Below, one piece after another: positions 23,059-30,180 of a DNA stretch of 33,551 nucleotides. The notes beneath the pieces are model-generated. The model had not been told where the DNA came from. It did not search any database and was given only the letters and a program-made list of their open reading frames with translations. This DNA comes from Fodinibacter sp035633415 (GTDB taxonomy: Bacteria > Actinomycetota > Actinomycetes > Actinomycetales > Dermatophilaceae), in assembly GCA_035633415.1 (NCBI GenBank), contig DASQEZ010000002.1:1-33551 (forward strand). The letters are read 5' to 3'. Positions within the stretch are counted from its first letter, which is position 1. Every line of letters starts with the position of its first letter. Both the position numbers and the translations under genes were made by a program.

Positions 23059-24891
23059 ATGCCTGAGGTCCCGAAGCTGCTCGGGGGACGCTACGAGGTC
23101 GGTGAGCTCCTCGGACGCGGTGGGATGGCGGAGGTGCACCGCGGCCACGACTCCCGGTTGGGCCGCCAGGTCGCCATCAAGATGCTCCGCAGCGAGCTCG
23201 CCCGCGACAACACCTTCCTCGCCCGGTTCCGGCGCGAGGCGCAGTCCGCGGCCGGGCTGAACCACGCCTCGATCGTGGCGGTCTACGACCACGGCGAGGA
23301 CCTGCTGACCGAGACGGGGGGCGCACACGTCAAGGTGCCCTACATCGTCATGGAGTTCGTCGACGGCAAGACCCTGCGCCAGGTTCTCACCGAGCGCGGC
23401 AACCTTCCCCCGACCGAGGCGCTGCGCATCACCGAGGGCGTGCTCGACGCCCTCGCCTACAGCCACCGCAACGGCATCGTGCACCGCGACATCAAGCCGG
23501 CGAACGTCATGATCGCCGCCGACGGCTCGATCAAGGTGATGGACTTCGGGATCGCGCGCGCCATGGCCGACGCCAACGCGACAATGACCCAGACCTCCGC
23601 CGTCATCGGCACCGCCCAGTACCTCTCCCCGGAGCAGGCCCAGGGCCAGTCGGTCGACGAGCGCTCCGACCTGTACTCCACCGGCTGCCTGCTCTTCGAG
23701 CTGCTCACCGGGCGCCCGCCCTTCCTCGGCGAGAGCCCGGTGTCAGTCGCCTACCAGCACGTGGGTGAGCCGCCGATGCCGCCGTCGCGGCTCGTCGAGG
23801 GCATCTCCGAGGACCTCGACGCCGTCGTGCTGCACTCGCTGGCCAAGCCCCGTGACGCCCGCTACCAGACCGCCGGCGACTTCCGCTTCGACCTGCAGGC
23901 CGTGCGGCTCGGCCGGCCGATCAGCGACGCGGCGCACGGCTCGGCAGCCGCCCTGGCCGGTGCGGCGGCAGCCGGCGCGGTCGTCGGTGCGACCCAGGTC
24001 GTGCCGACCGTGCGCGCTGACGAGACCCAGGCGTATGCCGGTGGCCCACCCCTCACCGACGGGCCCGGCACCCAGACCTTCCCCGGTCTCGAGGAGGAGC
24101 CCCCCAGCAAGCGGGGCCCCGGCGCCTGGATCGTGCTCGCGCTGGTCGCGATCGCGGCGCTCGGTGCCCTCGCCTGGGGGCTGTCCACCTACTTCGGCGC
24201 CGAGGAGGTCCCGAAGGTCGCCGTGCCGAGCGTCGTGGGCGACCCGTACCAGACGGCCACCGCGAAGCTCGTGCAGGTCAAGCTCGTCGCCGAGGTGGTG
24301 CGCCAGCCCAGCGACACCGTGCCCGAGGACGAGGTCATCAGCCAGAACCCCACCGCGGGCACCGAGGTGAGCGAGAACAGCACGGTTCGGCTGTTCGTGT
24401 CGGCCGGCCCCACGGCCGTGACCGTGCCCGACCTCAAGGGCCTCACGGTCCAGGAGGCGCAGAGCCAGCTCAGCGACCAGGGGCTCGAGGTGGGCACCGT
24501 CGAGGAGGTCGACGACCCCGACACCGAGCAGGGGAAGATCATCGACTCGAACCCGGGGGCGGGTACCTCGGTGGCGCCCCAGACCAAGATCAACGTCCGC
24601 GTCGGCACCGGCAAGGTCGCCGTGCCCAACGTCGTCGGCAAGTCGCAGAGCGAGGCCCAGAGCCTCATCGCCGCGGCGAACCTGCAGGTCGAGACCAAGT
24701 TCCGCCAGACCAACGAGGTGCCCGAGGGCCAGGTCACCGCGCAGAGCCCCAGGGACGGCACCATCGAGATCGGCGGCACCATCAACATCACCGTGGCGCA
24801 GAAGGCCGCACCGACCGTGACCCCGACGACGGTCACGCCCACCCCGACCCCGACGGACAGCGCCTCACCGACCGCGCCTCCCTCCCCCTGA
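23059..24891 (+). CDS. pknB: PknB: Ser/Thr protein kinase with three PASTA domains
   Basis: 610 residues. The kinase domain (about 11-275) has GRGGMAEVH, the ATP Lys in VAIKML (Lys41), HRDIKPANVM (about 141), DFG (about 161) and an activation loop with several Thr (NATMTQTSAVIGT). A linker and one membrane helix (about 354-379) follow, then three PASTA repeats (about 386-452, 453-519, 519-585) that bind muropeptides or lipid II, and a Thr/Pro tail (TPTTVTPTPTPTD). M. tuberculosis PknB has four PASTA units; three is seen here. RBS GGAGAG, 12 nt after pbpA. No pknA lies between pbpA and pknB. Convergent with trpG. Confidence 0.96.
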   Translation: MPEVPKLLGGRYEVGELLGRGGMAEVHRGHDSRLGRQVAIKMLRSELARDNTFLARFRREAQSAAGLNHASIVAVYDHGEDLLTETGGAHVKVPYIVMEFVDGKTLRQVLTERGNLPPTEALRITEGVLDALAYSHRNGIVHRDIKPANVMIAADGSIKVMDFGIARAMADANATMTQTSAVIGTAQYLSPEQAQGQSVDERSDLYSTGCLLFELLTGRPPFLGESPVSVAYQHVGEPPMPPSRLVEGISEDLDAVVLHSLAKPRDARYQTAGDFRFDLQAVRLGRPISDAAHGSAAALAGAAAAGAVVGATQVVPTVRADETQAYAGGPPLTDGPGTQTFPGLEEEPPSKRGPGAWIVLALVAIAALGALAWGLSTYFGAEEVPKVAVPSVVGDPYQTATAKLVQVKLVAEVVRQPSDTVPEDEVISQNPTAGTEVSENSTVRLFVSAGPTAVTVPDLKGLTVQEAQSQLSDQGLEVGTVEEVDDPDTEQGKIIDSNPGAGTSVAPQTKINVRVGTGKVAVPNVVGKSQSEAQSLIAAANLQVETKFRQTNEVPEGQVTAQSPRDGTIEIGGTINITVAQKAAPTVTPTTVTPTPTPTDSASPTAPPSP

Positions 24892-24901
24892 GGTCCGCGC
24901 A

Positions 24902-24922
24902 CTGACGCCGGATGCCGGTCAG
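24902..24922. terminator. Candidate shared hairpin between pknB and trpG
   Basis: CTGA/TCAG and CCGG/CCGG pairs, with a 2-nt bulge and an ATG loop, lie between two convergent genes and include the trpG stop. A weak candidate. Confidence 0.3.
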
Positions 24923-25575
24923 CCGGCGGCGACCATCCGGGCGACGCCGGCGGCGTCGTGCACGAGCGGGCTCAGACCTGCCGAGCGGGCGACGGCATCC
25001 GGCATCCCGCACAGCAGGAGCCAGTTGGCGAGCATCCGGTGGCCGCCGTGGGTCAGCACCGACTCGGGGTGGAACTGCACACCGTGCAGCGGCAGGGTCG
25101 CGTGCCGCACGGCCATGATGATCCCCGACTCGGTGCGCCCGTTGGCGACCAGCTCGTCGGGCAGCGTCGTGGGCTCGATGGTCAGCGAGTGGTAGCGGGT
25201 GGCGGTGAACGGGTCGGGGGCGCCCTCGAGCACCCCGGTGCCGTCGTGGTGGACCTGCGAGGTCTTGCCGTGCAGCAGCTCGGGGGCCCGACCGACCGTC
25301 GCGCCGAGCACCACGCCGAGCGCCTGGTGCCCGAGGCAGACACCGAGCATCGGCTGCTCGCGCTCACCGCAGGCCTCGATCATCGCCATCGAGACACCGG
25401 CCTCCTCGGGCGTCCCCGGGCCGGGGGAGACCAGCACCCCGTCGAAGTCGGCGCCGTCGGACGGTGCGACGGCGTCGTTGCGCACGACCTCGCACTGCGC
25501 CCCGAGCTGTTCGAGGTAGCCGACGATCGTGAAGACGAAGCTGTCGTAGTTGTCGACGACGAGGATGCGGGTCAT
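24919..25575 (-). CDS. trpG: Glutamine amidotransferase, anthranilate/aminodeoxychorismate synthase component II
   Basis: 218 residues. Class I glutamine amidotransferase with catalytic Cys80 in GVCLGHQ, and His169/Glu171 in VQFHPES. The opening RILVVDNYDSFVFT is the usual TrpG/PabA start. It supplies ammonia to a chorismate-using partner; sequence alone cannot separate tryptophan from folate synthesis, and no component I gene lies nearby. The tail from about residue 190 is longer than in the shortest members. It is the last gene of the DUF881-sortase-small-protein-trpG operon, 24 nt after the small membrane protein. Start ATG at 25575. Confidence 0.93.
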   Translation of the reverse strand: MTRILVVDNYDSFVFTIVGYLEQLGAQCEVVRNDAVAPSDGADFDGVLVSPGPGTPEEAGVSMAMIEACGEREQPMLGVCLGHQALGVVLGATVGRAPELLHGKTSQVHHDGTGVLEGAPDPFTATRYHSLTIEPTTLPDELVANGRTESGIIMAVRHATLPLHGVQFHPESVLTHGGHRMLANWLLLCGMPDAVARSAGLSPLVHDAAGVARMVAAG

Positions 25576-25599
25576 GGCGTCAATGGTGCACCGTCGACG

Positions 25600-25758
25600 T
25601 CACGGCCCGACGGTCGCGTCCGTGAACGGCAGCAACGGGCTGACCGCCGGAAAGACCCAGGTGAAGCAGACGGCGACGAAGACCACGGCCAGCACCAGGC
25701 ACTGCAGGGCCCGAGCCCAGGTGGGCCCGGGAAGGTGGCGCCACAACGCGGCATACAC
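25600..25758 (-). CDS. 52-residue membrane protein between sortase and trpG
   Basis: A short gene read directly from the minus strand: MYAALWRHLPGPTWARALQC, then a hydrophobic helix LVLAVVFVAVCFTWVFPAV, and the end LLPFTDATVGP. The GTG start (25758-25756) has AAGGAGGG 8 nt upstream, overlapping the sortase stop region. The sortase gene ends 4 nt before it and trpG begins 24 nt after it. One membrane helix (residues about 20-40), N-terminal basic residues inside. Proteins like this one are present at the same place in other Actinobacteria as hypothetical proteins; function unknown. The strong ribosome site and tight spacing make it very probably real. Confidence 0.8.
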   Translation of the reverse strand: MYAALWRHLPGPTWARALQCLVLAVVFVAVCFTWVFPAVSPLLPFTDATVGP

Positions 25759-25762
25759 GGGG

Positions 25763-26449
25763 TCAGCCCTCCTTCGGGGGGGTCAGCCAGTCGGCCGGCA
25801 CCCACTGCGCGCGTGGGATCGACTCCACGAGCCGGCCGTGCACGACGAAGCGCTCGGTGGCGCTGTACTTCGGGTGGCACGAGGTCAAGGTGATCAGTGC
25901 CTCGGTGGGCGTGGCCCCCGGCTGCCCGGGCACCGGCCCGATGACGCCGATGTCGCTGGGGCGGACGATCTCGCGCGAGGTCACCTCGTACACGTGCACG
26001 TCACCGGCCGTCTCGACCACCACGAGGTCGCCGTCGGCGAGCTGGTCGACGTCGTGGAACGGTCGGCCGTAGGTCGTGCGGTGCCCGGCGACCGCGAAGT
26101 TGCCCACCTGGCCCGGCCCGGCGGTGCCGACGTAGTGACCGACGCCCAGCGCCAGCACGGGTCGGCCGGTCCCCGAGATGACGGGTCGCGCGTAGTCGTC
26201 ACCGAAGCGCGGGACCCGCAGCACCGCGAACGCTCCGTCCTCGCCGATCGCCGCCGGGATGCCGTCGTCGCCCACGGGGGCCGCCGGGCCGCGGGCGAAG
26301 TCGTCCTCGAGGGTCTGCACGATCTGGGTCTGGGCCCGCTCGGCGACGACGTCGGTCCACCACAGCTGCCAGGCGGCGAAGAGGAGCAGCAGCACGCCGA
26401 GCGTCATGAGCAGCTCGCCGGCCCAGCCGACGACACGGCGCGTCCTCAC
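25763..26449 (-). CDS. Class E sortase
   Basis: 228 residues. An N-terminal membrane helix (about 11-30) is followed by the sortase domain with His123 (AVAGHRTTYG), Cys191 (LITLTSC) and Arg200 (TERFVVHGRL). Sortase E anchors proteins carrying LAxTG signals to the peptidoglycan of Actinobacteria. No substrate with such a signal is seen in this window. The start GTG at 26449 overlaps the DUF881 stop by 4 nt (GTGA). A longer open frame upstream is DUF881 DNA in another frame. Confidence 0.93.
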   Translation of the reverse strand: MRTRRVVGWAGELLMTLGVLLLLFAAWQLWWTDVVAERAQTQIVQTLEDDFARGPAAPVGDDGIPAAIGEDGAFAVLRVPRFGDDYARPVISGTGRPVLALGVGHYVGTAGPGQVGNFAVAGHRTTYGRPFHDVDQLADGDLVVVETAGDVHVYEVTSREIVRPSDIGVIGPVPGQPGATPTEALITLTSCHPKYSATERFVVHGRLVESIPRAQWVPADWLTPPKEG

Positions 26450-27198
26450 GAGGCGGGGACCTGGGCGTGCTCCGGGGCGATCGAGCCGCTGTAGGCCGGG
26501 AAGGTCTGCTGGCCGACGTTGCTCACGCCGTAGCCCAGGCCCACGGCGATCGACCACTCGCGCAGGTTGGCGACCTCGGGGTCACTGTCGAGCTCGTCGT
26601 GCATCGCGCCGCGGTTCCCGATGGCGGTGATGACGTAGGGCGGCGAGTAGACCCGACCCTGCAGGATGAGCGTGTTGCCGACACAGCGCACCGCGCTGGT
26701 GGAGATCACCCGCTGGTCCTGCAGCATCATCGCCTCGGCACCGCCCCTCCAGAGCGCGTTCACCACCGACTGCACGTCCTGCTGGTGGATGACGTAGTCG
26801 TCGGGGTCGGCGCCGGCCGGCACCTCACCGCCGGCGAGCTTCGCGTCGTCGAGGGTGACCCGCAGCGCCGGCCCGCGCACCTCGGTGCGACCGGCGGCCG
26901 TGGCGATCTCGTTGGCCGCCCGCTCGAGCTTCTGGGTCTGCAGGTCGCCGGGAGCGAGCGCCGCGGTCGCCTCGTCGACCTTGCCCTGCAGCTCGTCGAG
27001 CTGGGAGGCACGCTCGCCGTTGGTGCGGTTCTGGGCGCGGATCAGGTCGGGCAGCTGGGCCTGGTCGGTGCGCAGGTCCTCGCCCTGCGAGGCGCGCACG
27101 CTGGAGGCGAACAGGGTGCCGGCGACGAGCGCCGCGACGGGCACCAGCCAGGGCCACGGCGAGGGACGGTTCACCCGTCCCGCGTGCGTACCGGCCAC
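26446..27198 (-). CDS. DUF881 family protein
   Basis: 250 residues. A membrane helix near the N-terminus (about 18-34, WLVPVAALVAGTLFAS) is followed by a coiled-coil-like region (about 50-90) and the DUF881 domain with DDYVIHQQDVQSVVNALWRGGAEAMMLQDQRV. The family is an uncharacterised, division-linked membrane protein in Firmicutes and Actinobacteria. I set the start at GTG 27198 because AAGGAGGTG lies 6 nt before it. The annotated-looking GTG at 27225 would place that ribosome site inside the gene. It overlaps the sortase start by 4 nt and leads the operon, divergent from crgA. Confidence 0.88.
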   Translation of the reverse strand: MAGTHAGRVNRPSPWPWLVPVAALVAGTLFASSVRASQGEDLRTDQAQLPDLIRAQNRTNGERASQLDELQGKVDEATAALAPGDLQTQKLERAANEIATAAGRTEVRGPALRVTLDDAKLAGGEVPAGADPDDYVIHQQDVQSVVNALWRGGAEAMMLQDQRVISTSAVRCVGNTLILQGRVYSPPYVITAIGNRGAMHDELDSDPEVANLREWSIAVGLGYGVSNVGQQTFPAYSGSIAPEHAQVPAS

Positions 27199-27229
27199 CG
27201 CGGCCACCTCCTTTTCCGTGAACACCCTC

Positions 27230-27236
27230 TACGCTA
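27230..27236. promoter_or_regulatory. Symmetric TACGCTA element between crgA and DUF881
   Basis: TACGCT (27230-27235) on the plus strand and TAGCGT (27236-27231) on the minus strand are overlapping TANNNT -10 elements made by one 7-bp symmetric sequence. The plus-strand start would fall about 7 nt downstream, some 30 nt before crgA; the minus-strand start about 27 nt before the DUF881 GTG. Confidence 0.6.
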
Positions 27237-27270
27237 GGCCAACACCATCAACGCCACGAGGAGATCGTTC

Positions 27271-27522
27271 GTGCCCGAGTCCAAGGGTCGCTCCAAGCCC
27301 GCATACACCCCGCCGCGCACGGCGCAGAGGAACCAGAAGCCCAACCCGCGCTGGTTCGTGCCCGTCATGCTCGGTCTGATGGTGGTCGGCCTGTTCTGGG
27401 TCGTCACCTACTACATCTCCGGCGTGAACGAGTTCCCGATCCCCGCGCTCGGCCGCTGGAACCTCGGCGTCGGCTTCGGCCTGATGCTCTCCGGCTTCCT
27501 GATGACCACCCGCTGGCGCTGA
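27271..27522 (+). CDS. crgA: CrgA, cell division regulator
   Basis: 83 residues, normal CrgA length. A basic N-terminus (PESKGRSKPAYTPP) leads to two membrane helices (about 29-50 and 64-80) with the conserved NPRW segment before the first and a short external loop (SGVNEFPIPALGRW). CrgA regulates septum formation with FtsZ and PBPs and is encoded near oriC in other Actinobacteria. GTG start at 27271 with GAGGAG 8 nt upstream. Convergent with the rhomboid gene. Confidence 0.95.
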   Translation: MPESKGRSKPAYTPPRTAQRNQKPNPRWFVPVMLGLMVVGLFWVVTYYISGVNEFPIPALGRWNLGVGFGLMLSGFLMTTRWR

Positions 27523-27539
27523 GCCGGCCCCGCGACGAC

Positions 27540-27592
27540 TTGTCCACAGGGGTTGTCCACACTGGGGACGAATGACACCCGTGTAATCCACA
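27540..27592. other. Three DnaA-box-like sequences in the crgA-rhomboid gap
   Basis: TTGTCCACA at 27540-27548, TTGTCCACA at 27553-27561 and TAATCCACA at 27584-27592, all in one orientation. The first two equal the actinobacterial DnaA box and start 13 bp apart. The gap is 79 bp between convergent stop codons, so no promoter is expected here. Confidence 0.65.
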
Positions 27593-27601
27593 GGCCGGGA
27601 G

Positions 27602-28498
27602 TCAGCCGGTCAGGGCGTACTTCCCGATGGTGAGCACGACCAGGACGAGGGCGATGCCGCCCATCGAGAACCAGTGCACCGTGCGGTTGGGCGGCTCCAG
27701 CGGGCCGCGGTTGCGGCCCGAGTAGGCGATGGCCGCGGCGACGGCGGCCCCGGTGAGCAGGCCGCCGAGGTGGGCCTGCCAGGCGATGTTCGGCAGGACG
27801 AACCCGATCACGGCGTTGATGCCGATGATCACGTACATGCCGGCCGCCGACCGGCCGAGCCGGCGCTGCAGCACGAGGAACGCGCCGAACAGGCCGAAGA
27901 CCGCCCCGGAGGCACCGACGGCGCCGGTCCACCACATCCCGTAGTCCCCGGTCGCGACCTCCAGGGCCGACGGAGGGGAGGACAGCAGCAGGTACATGAC
28001 CGAGCCGCCGAGGGCGCTGAGCAGGTAGACCGCCACGAACCGGGCGCGCCCGAGCATCGGCTCGAGGTAGCTGCCCATGACCCACAGCGCGTACATGTTG
28101 AACGCGATGTGGGTGAGCCCGCCGTGGGCGAAGGCCGACGTGACGAACCGCCACGGCTCGCTCTGGGCCAGCGCCGGCACGAACGAGATCCGGTTGTCGA
28201 GCCCGGGCACGGCCATCTGCCCCACGAACACCACCAGGCAGATGCCGATGATCGTCATCGTGGCGGCGGGGCGCCCGTCGGTGACGGCACCGCCGAAGAC
28301 GGTGCGTCCCTGACGCACCGTCTTGGCGCCCTCGGCCACGCAGTCGACGCACTGGATGCCGACCGCCGCCGGCCGCTGGCACTCCGGGCACGTGGGCCGC
28401 ATACAGCGCTGGCAGCGCACGTACGACTCGCGGTCAGGGTGCCGCGGACACACCGGAACCTGCTGCACGGCATCCGGGTACGCCGGTTGCTCACCCAC
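27602..28498 (-). CDS. Rhomboid family intramembrane serine protease with N-terminal zinc-binding region
   Basis: 298 residues. The N-terminus has paired cysteines and histidines (CPRHPDRESYVRCQRC, then CPECQRP and CVDCVAEG), a B-box-like zinc motif. About six membrane helices follow. The catalytic dyad is Ser197 in GASGAVFG and His243 in AWQAHLGG, with the family HIAFNMYALW motif. It cleaves membrane proteins within the bilayer; substrate unknown. Start GTG at 28498. Convergent with crgA and 42 bp downstream of ppiA on the same strand. Confidence 0.93.
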   Translation of the reverse strand: MGEQPAYPDAVQQVPVCPRHPDRESYVRCQRCMRPTCPECQRPAAVGIQCVDCVAEGAKTVRQGRTVFGGAVTDGRPAATMTIIGICLVVFVGQMAVPGLDNRISFVPALAQSEPWRFVTSAFAHGGLTHIAFNMYALWVMGSYLEPMLGRARFVAVYLLSALGGSVMYLLLSSPPSALEVATGDYGMWWTGAVGASGAVFGLFGAFLVLQRRLGRSAAGMYVIIGINAVIGFVLPNIAWQAHLGGLLTGAAVAAAIAYSGRNRGPLEPPNRTVHWFSMGGIALVLVVLTIGKYALTG

Positions 28499-28540
28499 GT
28501 GGTTCCACCGATCCTGGGTCGGACGCCCGCCGCAGCGGGG

Positions 28541-29059
28541 TCAGTCCTCGATCTCGACGCGCTCGATCACGACGTCGTCGATCGGCTTGTCCATCGAGCC
28601 GGTCGGCACCGCGGCGATCGCGTCGACCACCTCGCGGCTGGGGCCGTCGGCGACCTCGCCGAAGATCGTGTGCTTGCCGTTGAGCCACGAGGTGGCGCCG
28701 ACGGTGATGAAGAACTGCGAGCCGTTGGTGCCCTTGCCCATGCGCTTGCCGGCGTTGGCCATGGCGAGCAGGTAGGGGCGGTCGAACTGCTTGTCGGGGG
28801 AGATCTCGTCGTCGAACGCGAAGCCCGGGCCACCCATGCCGCGGCCGAGGGGGCAGCCGCCCTGGATCATGAAGCCGGGGATGATCCGGTGGAAGACGAG
28901 GCCGTCGAAGAACCTGGTCGGGTTGGTGCGACCCGCGTCGTCCTTGTACTCCTTCTCGCCGGTGGCGAGGCCGGTGAAGTTGGCGACGGTCTTGGGCGCC
29001 TCGTTCGGGAAGAGCTCGACGACGATCGGGCCGTGGTTCGTGTGCAGGGTTGCCTTCAT
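28541..29059 (-). CDS. ppiA: Cyclophilin-type peptidyl-prolyl cis-trans isomerase
   Basis: 172 residues. Cyclophilin hallmarks are visible: FFDGLVFHRIIPGFMIQGG (FHRxxPxFMxQGG) and GTNGSQFFIT. No signal peptide, so it is cytoplasmic. It speeds proline isomerisation during folding. The ATG at 29059 (MKATLHT) is preceded by AGAGGA about 9 nt upstream; the longer frame to 29080 is less likely. Position near crgA matches ppiA of other Actinobacteria. The 180-bp gap to the next gene holds a CTGCCC/GGGCAG hairpin (29185-29201) and nothing else clear. Confidence 0.93.
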   Translation of the reverse strand: MKATLHTNHGPIVVELFPNEAPKTVANFTGLATGEKEYKDDAGRTNPTRFFDGLVFHRIIPGFMIQGGCPLGRGMGGPGFAFDDEISPDKQFDRPYLLAMANAGKRMGKGTNGSQFFITVGATSWLNGKHTIFGEVADGPSREVVDAIAAVPTGSMDKPIDDVVIERVEIED

Positions 29060-29239
29060 GCGCTCGATCCTCTCATGCACCAGCCAACGCCCGACCGCCC
29101 CGGTGGGTGCCCCGGGTCGGGCCGGTGGCGTCCCCGGTCCGGATGCCGGGAGCCGTGATCCGGACGACCCCGGGAGGCGTGGATCTGCCCGAACAGGGCA
29201 GGATGGGGGTCAAGACCAACGTCCACACGAGGAGGACAC

Positions 29240-30103
29240 GTGTTCCGTACACCGAGCAGGACCGAGCAGGCCAAGGACGCCGTGGCGTCGGGCGCGGAGA
29301 AGGTCACCGACAGCGCACAGGCTGCTGCTGACAAGGCCGCTGACCTCAAGGTGAAGGCCGGCGAGGCCGCGACGGCCACTGCTGCCGGCGCCGCCGTCGC
29401 CAAGGAGAAGGCCGCCGAGGCCGCCGACGTCGCCCGTGAGACGGCCGAGACGGTTCGTGAGTACGCGCACGAGGCGGCCGAGACGCTCGCCCCCAAGGTC
29501 GAGCACGCCCGCGAGACGTTCGTCGAGGACGTCCTGCCCAAGATCGCCAGCGCGCTCGCCGCCATCGCTGCCGGTGCCGCCGCCGCGAGGGAGTCGGCCA
29601 GCGAGGCCGCCGACCGCGCGCCCGACGCCTATGCCGTGCTCAAGGGCGACGCCGTCGCGAAGAAGGGCGGCAAGGGCAAGTGGATCCTGCTGCTCGGCGC
29701 CCTTGCGGCCGGTGCCGCTGTCATGGCGTGGCGCAAGAGCAACGAGCGCCCCGACCCGTGGGCGACCGCGGGCTCCTACACGCCGCCGAAGCCGGTCGCG
29801 GAGAAGGTCTCCGATCTCGCCGGTGCCGCCAAGGAGAAGGCAGCCGACGCCAAGGACGCCGCCGTCGAGAAGGCCGGCGAGCTGAAGGACAAGGCCACCG
29901 ACGCCAAGGGTGCCGCGGCGTCGAAGGCGTCCGACGCCAAGAGCGCCGCGGCCGACAAGGTCGCCGAGGCCGAGGACGCCGTCGATGACGCCGTCGACGA
30001 GGCCGACGACACCGCCGTGCCGGCCGTCTCGGAGACCTCCGAGGGTGCCGACCTGTCCACCCCGAACCTCGACAGCGGCTCGACCGGCGGCGACAAGGCC
30101 TGA
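29240..30103 (+). CDS. Ala/Lys/Glu-rich LEA-like protein with one membrane helix
   Basis: 287 residues. Low-complexity, helix-forming sequence: about residues 5-115 are Ala/Glu/Lys-rich (EKVTDSAQAAADKAADLKVKAG and similar), then a short basic segment KKGGKGK, one membrane helix (about 148-168, WILLLGALAAGAAVMAW), and a second amphipathic stretch (AAKEKAADAKDAAVEKAGELKD...) with 11-residue-like periodicity resembling group 3 LEA or apolipoprotein repeats. The tail is acidic. Such proteins are often linked to desiccation or envelope stress; here this is inference. GTG start with GAGGAGG 5 nt upstream. Independent gene, followed by a strong hairpin. Confidence 0.75.
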   Translation: MFRTPSRTEQAKDAVASGAEKVTDSAQAAADKAADLKVKAGEAATATAAGAAVAKEKAAEAADVARETAETVREYAHEAAETLAPKVEHARETFVEDVLPKIASALAAIAAGAAAARESASEAADRAPDAYAVLKGDAVAKKGGKGKWILLLGALAAGAAVMAWRKSNERPDPWATAGSYTPPKPVAEKVSDLAGAAKEKAADAKDAAVEKAGELKDKATDAKGAAASKASDAKSAAADKVAEAEDAVDDAVDEADDTAVPAVSETSEGADLSTPNLDSGSTGGDKA

Positions 30104-30129
30104 CCGGCCACAGCCCCCGGCACCAGCGC

Positions 30130-30163
30130 GACGCCGGCTGCCCCCCTCGGGGCGGCCGGCGTC
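30130..30163. terminator. 15-bp hairpin between LEA-like and GH3 genes
   Basis: GACGCCGGC/GCCGGCGTC arms continue through a wobble and GCCCC/GGGGC to a CCTC loop, 15 pairs in all. It is placed between two convergent genes (ends 30103 and 30181) and can serve both. Confidence 0.75.
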
Positions 30164-30180
30164 GGCGTTCATGGGGCCCG

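Noticed and set aside
19967..23484. Long minus-strand frames opposite pstP, rodA, pbpA and pknB
   Set aside because: Rich in Gln/His/Asp/Arg with no motifs, while the plus strand encodes complete conserved proteins.
25572..25880. 102-residue minus-strand frame between sortase and trpG
   Set aside because: It lies in a different frame from the 52-codon gene, begins inside the sortase gene and has no ribosome site.
27674..29158. 494-residue plus-strand frame
   Set aside because: Antisense of rhomboid and ppiA, both with intact catalytic motifs; no recognisable domain in this frame.
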